From Curtobacterium sp. PhB115 (GTDB taxonomy: Bacteria > Actinomycetota > Actinomycetes > Actinomycetales > Microbacteriaceae), in NCBI RefSeq assembly GCF_003752025.1, contig NZ_RJKR01000009.1:124001-188000 (forward strand): 64,000 nt of DNA. The letters run 5' to 3'. The translations under genes were made by a program, and so were the position numbers. Under the pieces are notes generated by a model that saw nothing but the letters and a program-made list of their open reading frames with translations, was not told the DNA's origin and did no database searches. Shown piece by piece: positions 36,656 through 45,642 of this stretch (the first letter of the stretch is position 1; each line of letters begins with the position of its first letter).

Positions 36656-37909
36656 ATGACGACCGCGGCTGAACCGGCGCCGACGGTCGCCGACTCGGCA
36701 CCGTTCGGTGCCGATCCGGCGCGCAGCGTCCGCACCACGATCACGCAGGCCTCGGTCGAGCGTGCCTTCGCGATCCTCCTCGCGATGGCGGCGGTCGGGC
36801 TCGGCGTCGTCGACGCTCCGGCGGTCCTGCAGCAGTTGCCGTACCTCGACCCGGTGTGGGGGCCCGTCGTCGCGCTCGCCCTCGGCGCGTCCTTCGTGTT
36901 CGTGGGCGTCTCCGCGTTCGTGCAGCGGGTCGCCCAGCTCGCGCAGATCATCTGCGCGCTGCTGTTCCTCGTCGCGCTGGTGACGTGGCCGCTGACGGTG
37001 CAGGAAGCCATCCCGTCCACGCAGCAGCCGTGGCCGTGGTGGTTCTGCACCGTCGGCTCCACGGCTGCGGCGATGGGGTTCGCGACCTGGCGTGCGACGA
37101 TCTACACCGCCGTGGTGCCGGCGATCTACGTCCTGCTCCGACTCACGCCGACGGGCGGCGACGCCGGGCTCGTCCGGGCGCTCCTCGACGGCGTGTACAC
37201 GGCGCTGCTCAGCGGCGCAGTGCTCGTCATCGCGGTCGTCCTGCGGCGCGCGGCGTCCGCGGTGGACACGGCGCAGTCCACGGCGGTCCGCCGGTACTCG
37301 CTCGCCATCCGGGAGCACGCGACCGAGGTCGAACGCGTGCAGGTCGACGCGATCGTGCACGACAGCGTCCTCACGACGCTGCTCTCCGCCGCACGGGCCG
37401 ACACCCTCGAGGCGAAGGCACTCGCCGCACGGATGGCCCGGAACGCGATCGACCACCTCGAGGCCGCCGCAACCGACGGGCCCGGCGACGTCCCTCCGGT
37501 GTCGCTCGCCGAACTCCGGGCCCGCATCGCTGACGCCGTCGGTGCGCTCGCTGCACCCGTCCGCGTCGTCCCGACCCAGGTCGGCGGCGTCCGGCTGCCG
37601 GCGTCGGTCGCCGATGCCCTCGCCTCGGCCGCGCTCCAGGCAGCGGTGAACAGCGTGCAGCACGCCGGCGGCCCCGACGTCGCCCGGTGGGTGCGTGTCG
37701 AGCAGCACGGCACCGGGGTGCACGTCGAGGTCGGGGACGACGGCAGGGGCTTCGACATGGGCACCATCCCCGCCGAGCGGCTCGGGGTCCGACGGTCGAT
37801 CCTCGAGCGCGTCGCCGCCGTCGACGGCGAGGCGTCGGTCGACACCGCCCCCGGGTCGGGCACCCGCGTACAGCTGTCGTGGAACCCGCCGACGGAGGTG
37901 CGCGCGTGA
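36656..37909 (+). CDS. Sensor histidine kinase, NarL-partner type
   Basis: The 417-residue membrane kinase has about six hydrophobic helices in residues 35-200 and no obvious extracellular sensor domain. The likely phosphorylated His235 lies in VDAIVHDSVLTTLLSAAR. The ATPase domain keeps the N-box (AVNSVQHAGG) and the G1 box VGDDGRGFD, with a later GSGTRVQLSW. It should phosphorylate the adjacent response regulator. The ligand is unknown; a membrane-embedded sensor is implied. The stop overlaps the next GTG (GTGA). Confidence 0.88.
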   Translation: MTTAAEPAPTVADSAPFGADPARSVRTTITQASVERAFAILLAMAAVGLGVVDAPAVLQQLPYLDPVWGPVVALALGASFVFVGVSAFVQRVAQLAQIICALLFLVALVTWPLTVQEAIPSTQQPWPWWFCTVGSTAAAMGFATWRATIYTAVVPAIYVLLRLTPTGGDAGLVRALLDGVYTALLSGAVLVIAVVLRRAASAVDTAQSTAVRRYSLAIREHATEVERVQVDAIVHDSVLTTLLSAARADTLEAKALAARMARNAIDHLEAAATDGPGDVPPVSLAELRARIADAVGALAAPVRVVPTQVGGVRLPASVADALASAALQAAVNSVQHAGGPDVARWVRVEQHGTGVHVEVGDDGRGFDMGTIPAERLGVRRSILERVAAVDGEASVDTAPGSGTRVQLSWNPPTEVRA

Positions 37910-38955
37910 GGGTCTCCCTGCCCGCGAGCATCGCCCTCGGCCTCGCCTCGCTCTTCTCCGTGTACCACCTGGTCCTCGCTGCCGCCACGCTCCCGCGCGT
38001 GCACGAGGTCGCGCCCATCATCGCGTGCATGGTCCTCTACGCCGCCGCCACGGGCCTGGCACTGTTCGTGCCGGGCAGGGTCCTGCCGGTCTGGACGACG
38101 TGCTTCTCGCTCGCGACGGCCCTGGTGATGCCCCTGGTGGCCGCCCCCGTCGTCGAGCTCGGCACCGGTCCGGGGTACGCGACCTGGTGGATCGCCGCCG
38201 TCGGCACCCTGATGGTCGTGCTCGTCGTCCGTGGTCGGGGCCCGTTCGCCTGGGTCGGAGTGCTGTTCCTCGCCGTGCACACCGTCGCGTGGGCAGGGCT
38301 CGGGGCACTCGGCTCCCTGGGTGTCCTCGGCAGTGTGGCGTGGGTCGCCATCGCCACCGTGTTCGCCGTCGCGATGAACCGGGCCATCCGGAACACCCGC
38401 GAACTCGTCCGTGCCGAGCAGGAGACCGCCGACTGGCAGGCCGCCCAGGACGCGCACGTGTTCGAGCGTCAGTTCCGGCTGAGCCAGACCACGCGGATGG
38501 CCCTGCCGATGCTGCAGCGGATCATCGACTCGTGCGGCGACCTCGACGAGGCGGACCGTGCCGAGTGCCTGCACCTCGAGCAGGCGATCCGCGACGAGAT
38601 CCGTGGCCGTTCGCTGCTGTCGGACGACGTCCGCGACGAGGTCATGCGCCTCCGTCGCCGAGGCGCCACCGTGCAGCTCCACGACGACGGCGGCCTCGAC
38701 GAGCTCGACGCCCCGGAGATCCGCCGCATCCACGCGCGCATCGCCGAGGCGCTCCGGCAGGCACGGGACGCCGACAACGTCATCGTGCGCACCGTGAGCG
38801 AGGGGGCGGACTCCGCGGTCACCGTCGTCGGGCTGCGGCGCGACACGGCCGCGAGCGAGTCGGCAGCCCTCGGGGCGGGCATGGACGACGACGACGGCGA
38901 CGAGGACGACTCCGTGGCCCTCTGGCTCGAGATCCCGCGGCACGCGTCGGCCTGA
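37906..38955 (+). CDS. Membrane protein resembling a histidine kinase without an ATPase domain
   Basis: The 349-residue protein has about five hydrophobic helices (residues 5-155). A long helical region follows (about 160-260, ERQFRLSQTTRMALPMLQRI), where histidine kinases would have a dimerisation helix, but no phosphorylatable His is seen there. The C-terminal part (VRDEVMRLRRRGATVQLHDD, VIVRTVSEGADSAVTVVGLR) lacks N and G boxes, and an acidic stretch DDDDGDEDD lies near the end. Translational coupling to the kinase suggests a regulatory partner. The function is not known. Confidence 0.75.
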   Translation: MRVSLPASIALGLASLFSVYHLVLAAATLPRVHEVAPIIACMVLYAAATGLALFVPGRVLPVWTTCFSLATALVMPLVAAPVVELGTGPGYATWWIAAVGTLMVVLVVRGRGPFAWVGVLFLAVHTVAWAGLGALGSLGVLGSVAWVAIATVFAVAMNRAIRNTRELVRAEQETADWQAAQDAHVFERQFRLSQTTRMALPMLQRIIDSCGDLDEADRAECLHLEQAIRDEIRGRSLLSDDVRDEVMRLRRRGATVQLHDDGGLDELDAPEIRRIHARIAEALRQARDADNVIVRTVSEGADSAVTVVGLRRDTAASESAALGAGMDDDDGDEDDSVALWLEIPRHASA

Positions 38956-39008
38956 GGCCGTGGCGCCGAGGCGCCGGGGTGGCGCCGGGGTGTGCTGCGC
39001 CGTCGTTC

Positions 39009-39071
39009 CACGTCGGTTGCGACGATCCACGAGTCGTTCGACGCGTGGACTGTCGGAAACGGGGTGCACGC
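39009..39071. repeat. 63-bp repeat, copy 1
   Basis: It begins CACGTCGGTTGCGACGATCC and ends GGGTGCACGC. It is about 92% identical to 39193-39255. Each copy can fold imperfectly: the GGTTGCGAC end pairs with GTCG(C/G)AAAC, and CCACG with CGTGG. Confidence 0.85.
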
Positions 39072-39084
39072 GCACCGCACGCAC

Positions 39085-39128
39085 CGGCCTGGAGGCGCGG
39101 GGCGGGCCCGCCACGGGCCTCCAGGCCG
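39085..39128. repeat. Family B palindrome
   Basis: Outer arms CGGCCTGGAGGC and GCCTCCAGGCCG pair exactly, and the centre GCGGG|CCCGC is also symmetric, with mismatches between. It shares GGAGGC/GCCTCC with family A but has different ends. The right end is the same as that of the element inside maf. Confidence 0.85.
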
Positions 39129-39192
39129 TCAGGTGGTCGCGCCGGGCTGGCGCCGACGGCTGACGCGGCTCCGTCGCTGTCGTACGGGGTCC

Positions 39193-39255
39193 CACGTCGG
39201 TTGCGACGAACCACGAGTCGTTCGTCGCGTGGACTGTCGCAAACCCGGTGCACGC
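39193..39255. repeat. 63-bp repeat, copy 2
   Basis: It differs from copy 1 at five positions. Two of these (GTCGC for GTCGG, and AACC for ATCC) improve self-pairing with the 5' GGTTGCGAC arm. Confidence 0.85.
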
Positions 39256-39296
39256 CCCCGCACACACGCCCCCGCACACCCCCCCCCGGAAACGGG

Positions 39297-39329
39297 GAAC
39301 GGGCCGGTCGGAATCCGACCGGCCCGTTC
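39297..39329. terminator. Bidirectional terminator between the signalling and accDE operons
   Basis: Arms GAACGGGCCGGTCGGA and their exact complement surround a single A. This is the strongest hairpin in the gap between the + strand kinase operon and the - strand carboxylase operon. Confidence 0.65.
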
Positions 39330-39604
39330 ACGACCCGAGGCTGAGCGACAACCCGAATGTCGCCCTGCCTCGAAGCGGGCGGTGGCTTCGTACCCTAGTC
39401 GGCCACCGACCCACGATGTTCTTCGCTGAAGGACACCGAACACCATTAATGATGCCGACCGAGAACCCCCATGTCAGTCGTCATTATGGGGGACAAAATC
39501 GGCATTTCCGGTCCGCATCCGGGGATCCTGGCCCCCGAGTGAGGGGAAACAGATCGGGAAGTGCACGCTGCAACGTCGAAGGTGTCGAGCGCACCAGGGG
39601 TACA

Positions 39605-39859
39605 TCAGCGGAGCGAGCGTCCCCACGCGCCGGGGCCGTGGTCCAGCGGACGTCGGAGCCCACGGGCGGAGGCTTCCCACCCGGTGCGCGGCTGGTCGAC
39701 CACGGCTGCGCGACCGGCCGCCGCTGCTTCGTCGGCCTGCCGCTGCAGCACGGCGACGACGGCGGCGAGCTCCTCGGGGGTGGGTTCGCCGGAGACCACC
39801 CGGACGTCCGCCACCGAAGCCGGTTCCTCGGACGGGACTGCTGCTGCGTGACGACCCAT
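39605..39859 (-). CDS. accE: Acyl-CoA carboxylase epsilon subunit
   Basis: The 84-residue protein contains ADVRVVSGEPTPEELAAVVAVL and ends RTGWEASARGLRRPLDHGPG, the pattern of the small epsilon subunit of actinobacterial acyl-CoA carboxylases. That subunit joins and stabilises the alpha and beta subunits. The start at 39859 lies 13 nt after the accD stop on the same strand. It is acidic and Ala-rich, as expected. The symbol follows actinobacterial usage. Confidence 0.85.
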   Translation of the reverse strand: MGRHAAAVPSEEPASVADVRVVSGEPTPEELAAVVAVLQRQADEAAAAGRAAVVDQPRTGWEASARGLRRPLDHGPGAWGRSLR

Positions 39860-39872
39860 CAGCGTGCGCCCG

Positions 39873-41468
39873 TCACAGCGGGATGTTCCCGTGCTTCTTG
39901 GGCGGCAGCGTCGCACGCTTGCCGCGCAGTGCACGCAGCGCCTTGATGACCGAGACGCGGGTCGCGTGCGGCTGGATGATGCCGTCGAGCTCACCGCGCT
40001 CGGCCGCCAGGTACGGCGACGCGACGTTGTAGGTGTACTCGTTCGCGAGCTTCGTGCGGACGGCGGCGACGTCCTCGCCGGACTCCTCGGCGCGCTTGAT
40101 CTCGGCGCGGTAGAGGATGTTGACCGCGCCCTGGCCGCCCATCACGGCGATCTCGGCGGTCGGCCACGCCAGGTTGATGTCGGCGCCGAGCTGCTTCGAG
40201 CCCATCACGATGTACGCACCGCCGTAGGCCTTGCGGGTGATGACGGTGACGAGCGGGACGGTGGCCTCGGCGTAGGCGTACAGGAGCTTCGCGCCGCGGC
40301 GGATGACGCCGGTCCACTCCTGGTCGGTGCCGGGCAGGTAGCCGGGGACGTCGACCAGGGTCAGGATCGGGATGCCGAACGCGTCGCAGAACCGCACGAA
40401 GCGGGCGGCCTTCTCGCCGGCGTCGATGTTCAGCGTGCCGGCCATGGCCTGCGGCTGGTTCGCGATGATGCCGACCGTGCGGCCCTCGACCCGGCCGAAG
40501 CCGATGAGGATGTTCGGCGCGAAGAGCGGCTGGACCTCGAGGAAGTCGCCGTCGTCGACGATGTGGTCGATGATCGTCGTGACGTCGTAGGGCTGGTTCG
40601 TCGAGTCCGGGATCACGACGTCGAGCTCGTGGTCGGCGTCGGTCGTCTCGAGCTCGGCCAGGACGTCGTACGCGGGGGCGTCGGACAGGTTGTTGTCCGG
40701 CAGGAACCCGATGAGTGACCGCGCGTAGTCGAGCGCGTCGGTCTCGTCCTCGGCCAGGTAGTGCGCGACGCCGGAGACCGCGTTGTGGGTCTGCGCGCCG
40801 CCGAGCTCCTCGAAGCCGACGTCCTCGCCGGTGACGGTCTTGATGACGTCGGGGCCGGTGACGAACATGTGGCTGGTCTTGTCGACCATGATCACGAAGT
40901 CGGTGAGGGCGGGGGAGTACACCGCACCGCCGGCTGCCGGGCCCATCACGATGGAGATCTGCGGGATGACACCGGACGCCTGGGTGTTCAGGCGGAAGAT
41001 CTCGCCGTACTTGCCGAGCGCGACGACGCCTTCCTGGATCCGCGCGCCGCCGGAGTCGAGGATGCCGATGATCGGCACACCCGTCTTCAGTGCGTGCTGC
41101 ATGACCTTGATGATCTTCTCGCCGGCGACCTCGCCCAGGGAACCACCGAAGACGGTGAAGTCCTGCGCGTAGACCGCGACGTTCCGGCCGTGGATGGTGC
41201 CGACGCCGGTGACGACCGCGTCACCGTAGGGGCGCTTGGCGTCCATGCCGAACGAGGTGGTGCGGTGCCGGACGAACTCGTCGAACTCCACGAAGGAGTT
41301 CTCGTCGAGCAGCTGCTCGATGCGTTCGCGCGCCGTGCCCTTGCCCTTGGCGTGCTGCTTGGCGATCGCGGACTCGCCCGCGGCGGTCACGGCCTCGTGG
41401 TACCGCTCACGGAGGTCGGCCAGCCGGCCGGCCGTCGTCGAGAGATCGGGGGTGTCTCCTGAAGTCAC
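39873..41468 (-). CDS. accD: Acyl-CoA carboxylase beta subunit (carboxyltransferase)
   Basis: The 531-residue carboxyltransferase moves CO2 from carboxybiotin to acetyl- or propionyl-CoA. Two crotonase-type halves are visible: [35 protein letters not shown] and [16 protein letters not shown] in the first, [17 protein letters not shown] and [19 protein letters not shown] in the second. It resembles AccD5/PccB. The GTG start is 6 nt from TAGGGT. accE follows, and the biotin ligase gene is divergent. Biotin carboxylase is encoded 6 kb away. Confidence 0.93.
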   Translation of the reverse strand: MTSGDTPDLSTTAGRLADLRERYHEAVTAAGESAIAKQHAKGKGTARERIEQLLDENSFVEFDEFVRHRTTSFGMDAKRPYGDAVVTGVGTIHGRNVAVYAQDFTVFGGSLGEVAGEKIIKVMQHALKTGVPIIGILDSGGARIQEGVVALGKYGEIFRLNTQASGVIPQISIVMGPAAGGAVYSPALTDFVIMVDKTSHMFVTGPDVIKTVTGEDVGFEELGGAQTHNAVSGVAHYLAEDETDALDYARSLIGFLPDNNLSDAPAYDVLAELETTDADHELDVVIPDSTNQPYDVTTIIDHIVDDGDFLEVQPLFAPNILIGFGRVEGRTVGIIANQPQAMAGTLNIDAGEKAARFVRFCDAFGIPILTLVDVPGYLPGTDQEWTGVIRRGAKLLYAYAEATVPLVTVITRKAYGGAYIVMGSKQLGADINLAWPTAEIAVMGGQGAVNILYRAEIKRAEESGEDVAAVRTKLANEYTYNVASPYLAAERGELDGIIQPHATRVSVIKALRALRGKRATLPPKKHGNIPL

Positions 41469-41474
41469 CCGCTC

Positions 41475-41480
41475 ACCCTA
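41475..41480 (-). promoter_or_regulatory. -10 element, leaderless start of accD
   Basis: TAGGGT lies 6 nt from the accD GTG. The birA -10 box (TACATT, 41530-41535) faces the other way, so the two genes share a short divergent promoter region. Confidence 0.5.
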
Positions 41481-41529
41481 CCGGCGGCGGGCAGGGGGCC
41501 GGTTGGAGGACCCCCACGGTTCCTGCCCG

Positions 41530-41535
41530 TACATT
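41530..41535 (+). promoter_or_regulatory. -10 element, leaderless start of birA
   Basis: TACATT is 7 nt before the ATG at 41543. Confidence 0.45.
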
Positions 41536-41542
41536 TGCGTGC

Positions 41543-42340
41543 ATGTCCACATCCCCGTCGCCCGCGTTCCCCGTCACCGCCGCAGCGCTCTGGTCGGCCG
41601 GGGCGACGTTCACCGCACCGGACGAGACCGGTTCGACGAACGCGGACCTGCTCGCGGTCGCGACGGAGCAGCGGCACGGCAGCGTCCTCGCGACGCTCCA
41701 CCAGACCGCGGGGCGGGGCCGGCTCGACCGCAGCTGGACGGCCCCGGCCGGTGAGACGCTGGCGGCGAGCCTGCTGGTCCGCGCCGACCTGGACGAGCGT
41801 GACCGCGGCTGGCTCCCGCTCGTGGCCGGCGCAGCGATGCGCGACGCGATCGTGAGCGTGCTGCCCGGCGCCGACGTCGTCGTGAAGTGGCCGAACGACG
41901 TGCAGATCGCCGGCGACAAGGTCTGCGGCGTCCTCTGCCAGGTCGCCACCGACGGCAGCGTCGTGGTCGGCGCCGGCGTGAACCTCACGATCCCGGCGGA
42001 CCGCCTGCCCACACCGACGTCGACGTCACTCCTGCTCGCCGGCGCGGTGGACGACGCACCTGCGCTCGCCGACGCGGTCCTGTCCGTCTTCCACCGGTCC
42101 GTCCTGGAGGCAGTGGCCGCCCTGGTCGCGGGTGGTCCGGCCGCCGAGGCGGTCCGGTCCCACGTCCGCGCCACGTGCGGCACGATCGGTCGCCGCATCC
42201 GCCTCGAGCTGCCGGACGGCACCGTCGAGGAAGCCGACGCCACCGGCATCGACGACGACGGTCGCATCACGATCCGGGATCGAGCCGGCGCGACCAGGGG
42301 CGTCGCCGTGGGGGACGTCACCCACCTGCGGTATGCATGA
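41543..42340 (+). CDS. birA: Biotin-[acetyl-CoA-carboxylase] ligase
   Basis: The 265-residue enzyme activates biotin as biotinyl-AMP and attaches it to the carrier lysine of biotin-dependent carboxylases. The catalytic loop HQTAGRGRLDRSW, then VVVKWPNDV and VVVGAGVNL, are intact, and the SH3-like C-terminal domain follows (GVAVGDVTHLRY). There is no N-terminal DNA-binding domain, so it is an enzyme only, not a repressor. It is divergent from accD, one of the enzymes it serves. Confidence 0.93.
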   Translation: MSTSPSPAFPVTAAALWSAGATFTAPDETGSTNADLLAVATEQRHGSVLATLHQTAGRGRLDRSWTAPAGETLAASLLVRADLDERDRGWLPLVAGAAMRDAIVSVLPGADVVVKWPNDVQIAGDKVCGVLCQVATDGSVVVGAGVNLTIPADRLPTPTSTSLLLAGAVDDAPALADAVLSVFHRSVLEAVAALVAGGPAAEAVRSHVRATCGTIGRRIRLELPDGTVEEADATGIDDDGRITIRDRAGATRGVAVGDVTHLRYA

Positions 42341-42344
42341 CCGC

Positions 42345-42884
42345 ATGAGCGCCGAGCCCCCGCCCGAACGCGTCGTCGCGCGCCTGCGACCGCACGCGCG
42401 CCGGCTCGTGCGCCCCGCGGTCTTCGTCGTGCTCGTGACGGCGGCCGGCGGCTTCGGCTTCGGTGTCTTCCAGGCGCAGCTCGCGTGGCTGAACGCGGTC
42501 GTCGCCGCGCTCGTCGTGGTGCTCGTGGTGTTCGGCGGCGCGGTCCCGCTGTTCCGGTGGATGTCGGAGCGGTACGTCGTCACGACTCGTCGCCTGGTCG
42601 TGGTGAACGGACTCGGCACCCGGACCCGCCGTGAACTCCTGCACTCCCGCGGGTACGACGTCACGGTGCGTCGACGCGGGTTGCAGGGCCTGTTCCGCTC
42701 CGGGGACGTCCTGGTCTTCCCCGGTGACGACCCCGCCGTGGTGCTCGCCGACGTGCCGCACGCCGACCTGGTGGTGGCGGTGCTGCACGACCTGGTCGAG
42801 GCGTACGAGGCCCGCCGTCGGCACCGCGAGCCCGACTGGGACGAGATCGTCGGCGGGCCCGACCGCCCGTCGGCACGGCAGTGA
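42345..42884 (+). CDS. PH-domain membrane protein
   Basis: The 179-residue protein has two hydrophobic helices (residues about 24-42 and 50-72). A bacterial PH-like (DUF304-type) segment follows, with WMSERYVVTTRRLVVVNGLGTRTRRELLHSRGYDVTVRRRGLQG abbreviated here by its parts SERYVVTTRRLVV and LLHSRGYDV. The C-terminus is charged. Start at 42345 is preferred; ATG at 42333 overlaps the birA stop and is also possible. Coupling to birA is common in related actinobacteria. Its role is unknown. Confidence 0.8.
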   Translation: MSAEPPPERVVARLRPHARRLVRPAVFVVLVTAAGGFGFGVFQAQLAWLNAVVAALVVVLVVFGGAVPLFRWMSERYVVTTRRLVVVNGLGTRTRRELLHSRGYDVTVRRRGLQGLFRSGDVLVFPGDDPAVVLADVPHADLVVAVLHDLVEAYEARRRHREPDWDEIVGGPDRPSARQ

Positions 42885-42907
42885 GTGGAACTTCGGCGAG
42901 AAACCGG

Positions 42908-42913
42908 TAGCGT
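42908..42913 (+). promoter_or_regulatory. -10 element, leaderless start of ugd
   Basis: TAGCGT is 6 nt before the GTG at 42920. Confidence 0.5.
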
Positions 42914-42919
42914 CTTCGC

Positions 42920-44227
42920 GTGCGTATCTCTGTGATCGGCTGCGGCTACCTCGGTGCCGTGCACGCCGCCTCCATGGCCAAGCTCGGACACGAGGTCGTC
43001 GCCGTCGACGTCGACCCGAACAAGATCGAGCGGCTCGCCGCGGGTGAGGCCCCCTTCTTCGAACCCGGGCTTCCGGAGATCCTGACCGAGGCACTCGCCT
43101 CCGGCCGGATCCGCTTCACCACCGACATGGCCGAGGTCGCCGGTGCCCGCGTGCACTTCCTCGCCGTCGGCACGCCGCAGAGCCCGACCGGCGCCGCGGA
43201 CATGACCTACGTGAACGCTGCCGTCGCCGCCCTCACCCCGTACCTGTCCGCCGGCGAGTTCGTCGTCGGCAAGTCCACCGTCCCGGTCGGCACCGCCGCG
43301 CGCCTCGCGGCCGAGGTGTCCGAGGCCGTCCCCGGTGCGACGCTCGTCTGGAACCCCGAGTTCCTGCGCGAGGGCTTCGCCGTGCAGGACACCATCAGCC
43401 CGGACCGCTTCGTGTACGGCGTGCCGGAGGGCGATGCCGGACAGGCTGCCGTCGACGCCCTCGACGAGGTCTACGCCGAGGCGCTCGCCACCGGGACCCC
43501 GCGACTCGTCGTCAACCTGCCCACCGCCGAGCTCGTGAAGATCAGCGCGAACGCGTTCCTCGCCACGAAGATCTCGTTCATCAACTCGATGGCCGAGATC
43601 GCCGAGGTCGCCGGTGCCGACGTCACCGCGCTCGCCGACGCCATCGGCCACGACGCCCGCATCGGCCGCAAGTTCCTGAACGCCGGCCTCGGGTTCGGCG
43701 GCGGCTGCCTGCCGAAGGACATCCGCGCGTTCCAGGCCCGGGCCGACGAGCTCGGCGTCGGGGAGTCCCTGGCGTTCCTGGCCGACGTCGACGCCACGAA
43801 CCTGCGGCGTCGTGCGCACGTCGTCGAGCTCGCGCAGGAGCTCCTCGGCGGAGTGGTCACCGGCAAGCGGGTCGCCGTGCTGGGTCTGGCCTTCAAGCCC
43901 AACTCGGACGACGTCCGTGACTCGCCGGCGCTCGACATCGCCGCACGCCTGCACGAACTCGGCGCGACCGTGACGGCGTACGACCCCGAGGCCGTCGTCA
44001 CCGCTCGTCGCGTGCACCCGGAGCTCGACTTCGTCGAGACCGCTGCGGATGCGCTGGCCGGCGCCGACCTCGTGCTCGTGCTGACCGAGTGGACCGAGTT
44101 CCGCGAGCTCGACGCGACCACGGTGGCGTCCCTCGTGGCGTCGCCCGTCGTCATCGACGGCCGCAACTGCCTGGACCGCGACGCGTGGACCGCCGCCGGC
44201 TTCACGTACCGCGGCATGGGGCGCTAG
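42920..44227 (+). CDS. ugd: UDP-glucose 6-dehydrogenase
   Basis: The 435-residue enzyme oxidises UDP-glucose to UDP-glucuronate with two NAD+. It has the N-terminal Rossmann motif VIGCGYLGAVHAASMAKLGH, the conserved WNPEFLREGFAV, and the catalytic Cys263 in GFGGGCLPKDIRAF. The C-terminal UDP-binding part contains LGLAFKPNSDDVRDSPALD. It opens a region of surface carbohydrate genes and would supply glucuronate residues or precursors. A DUF2142-like membrane protein follows 14 nt after the stop. Confidence 0.94.
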   Translation: MRISVIGCGYLGAVHAASMAKLGHEVVAVDVDPNKIERLAAGEAPFFEPGLPEILTEALASGRIRFTTDMAEVAGARVHFLAVGTPQSPTGAADMTYVNAAVAALTPYLSAGEFVVGKSTVPVGTAARLAAEVSEAVPGATLVWNPEFLREGFAVQDTISPDRFVYGVPEGDAGQAAVDALDEVYAEALATGTPRLVVNLPTAELVKISANAFLATKISFINSMAEIAEVAGADVTALADAIGHDARIGRKFLNAGLGFGGGCLPKDIRAFQARADELGVGESLAFLADVDATNLRRRAHVVELAQELLGGVVTGKRVAVLGLAFKPNSDDVRDSPALDIAARLHELGATVTAYDPEAVVTARRVHPELDFVETAADALAGADLVLVLTEWTEFRELDATTVASLVASPVVIDGRNCLDRDAWTAAGFTYRGMGR

Positions 44228-44241
44228 GAGACGGCGACTCC

Positions 44242-45642
44242 GTGGGGCAGCGCGCCCGCGACCTGCTCACGGCCGGACTCTTCGGCCGTGACCGGGCGAC
44301 CGCGGTCGTCCTCGCAGCGACGCTGCTCGTCCTGACGGCCTCCGTCGCGCGCACGTTCTCGTCGATGCCCCTGGCGAGCGTCGACGAGTCCGCGCACGTC
44401 GACTACGTCCTGCGGGTCTGGCACGGCCAGCTGCCGGTGCTGACGGACGGCATCCGGTTCCGTCCGGGGTTCGGGGGGACACCGCCCGTGCAGTGGGTCG
44501 CGCAGCACCCGCCGCTCTACTACCTGCTACTCGCGCCGGTCGTGGGGCCGCTCGTCGACGCCGGTCACCCGGTGCAGGCCGTGGTGGTCGGTCGGCTGGC
44601 GAACGCCGTGTTCGTCGCGGCGATCGTGCCGGTCGCCGCCTGGGCCGCTGCCCGGTGCTTCCCGGGCGTCGAGCGGTTGCCCGCGACCGTGGCGGTCGTG
44701 ACCGCGTCGACGAGCGTCCTCGTGGTGCAGGGCGGGGTCGTCTACAACGACTCGCTCGCGGCGCTGACGTGCGCGCTCGCCTGCGGGGTCGCCGGTGCTG
44801 CGCTCCGGTCCGGCGTCGGCCCGGGCCTCGCCGTCGGGGGAGCGGTCGTGGCGGCTGCAGGCATGACGACCCGGTTGTCGTTCGCGCTCTGGCTGGTGGC
44901 GATCGTCGTCGCGTTCGCACTGGCCCGCGCGGTCCGGTTCGGCAGGCTCCGGGGGGTCTGGGCCCGGGTGGTCGTCGCGGCGGTGCCGGTGCTCGCCGCC
45001 GCGGCCGCCTCCGGGTGGTTCTGGCTGCGGAACCAGGCCCTGACCGGCTCGTTCAGCGGCCGGCCGACCGCCTGGCCCGGCTACACCCCGCGGCCGCACT
45101 GGACCGAGGCCGAGGTCGCGTCGATGCTCGGCTTCTGGCGGCAGCTCTTCGCCCTGTACCGCGGCTCGTTGCCGATCGCGAGCCCGCTGCCGTGGGTGCT
45201 CCTGCTCGTCCCGCTGCTGCTGTTCGTCGCGGCGCTGGTCCTGCGTCGGCTGCGTCCGTGGGCACCTGCCGACGACGACCGGTGGCCGCGCCGCCTCGTC
45301 GTCGCGATGCTCGTCGTGGTCACGCTGCTGTTCGTCGTCGTCGAGATCCGCTACACCGCCGGCGGTGGCGCACCACTGAACCGGTACACGCTCACGGTGC
45401 TGCTGCCGGTCGCGTTCGCGATGGCCGCCGGGCTCACGGCCTGGCGACGGATCTCGACCTGGCTCGTCGTGGTCTGGGGCGCGGTGGCGTTCGTGCCGAC
45501 CTGGTCACTGATGCGGTTCGAGGGGGCAGCACTCGTCGCGCACTCGGGCACCGTCGTGGTGATCGCGTCCGTGGCGGCGGTGGCGTGCGCCGCCGTGATG
45601 CTGGTGACCTACGCGATGGCCGCGCGGAGCACCGCCCGGTAG
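44242..45642 (+). CDS. DUF2142-like polytopic membrane protein
   Basis: The 466-residue protein has about ten to twelve hydrophobic helices. An early extracytoplasmic loop contains VDESAHVDYVLRVWHGQLPV and QHPPLYYLLLAP, the pattern of DUF2142 and related GT-C-type proteins. A lipid-linked sugar transferase or polysaccharide assembly role is plausible but unproven. GTG at 44242 has AGGAG about 11 nt upstream. Its last 34 bp overlap the 3' end of the convergent glycosyltransferase gene. Confidence 0.75.
   Translation: MGQRARDLLTAGLFGRDRATAVVLAATLLVLTASVARTFSSMPLASVDESAHVDYVLRVWHGQLPVLTDGIRFRPGFGGTPPVQWVAQHPPLYYLLLAPVVGPLVDAGHPVQAVVVGRLANAVFVAAIVPVAAWAAARCFPGVERLPATVAVVTASTSVLVVQGGVVYNDSLAALTCALACGVAGAALRSGVGPGLAVGGAVVAAAGMTTRLSFALWLVAIVVAFALARAVRFGRLRGVWARVVVAAVPVLAAAAASGWFWLRNQALTGSFSGRPTAWPGYTPRPHWTEAEVASMLGFWRQLFALYRGSLPIASPLPWVLLLVPLLLFVAALVLRRLRPWAPADDDRWPRRLVVAMLVVVTLLFVVVEIRYTAGGGAPLNRYTLTVLLPVAFAMAAGLTAWRRISTWLVVVWGAVAFVPTWSLMRFEGAALVAHSGTVVVIASVAAVACAAVMLVTYAMAARSTAR

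Larger units (their letters stand above)
38956..39604. other. 649-bp gene-free region between convergent operons
   Basis: It holds, in order, a 63-bp repeat (39009-39071), the family B palindrome (39085-39128), a second copy of the 63-bp repeat (39193-39255), a C-rich tract (39281-39287), a strong hairpin (39297-39329) and a lower-GC stretch (39420-39550). That last stretch has a 7-bp inverted repeat CCCCCAT/ATGGGGG at 39466-39492. I see no convincing gene in it. Confidence 0.7.

Noticed and set aside
41543..42340. BirA as the biotin operon repressor
   Set aside because: The protein starts directly in the ligase domain; no helix-turn-helix region is present.
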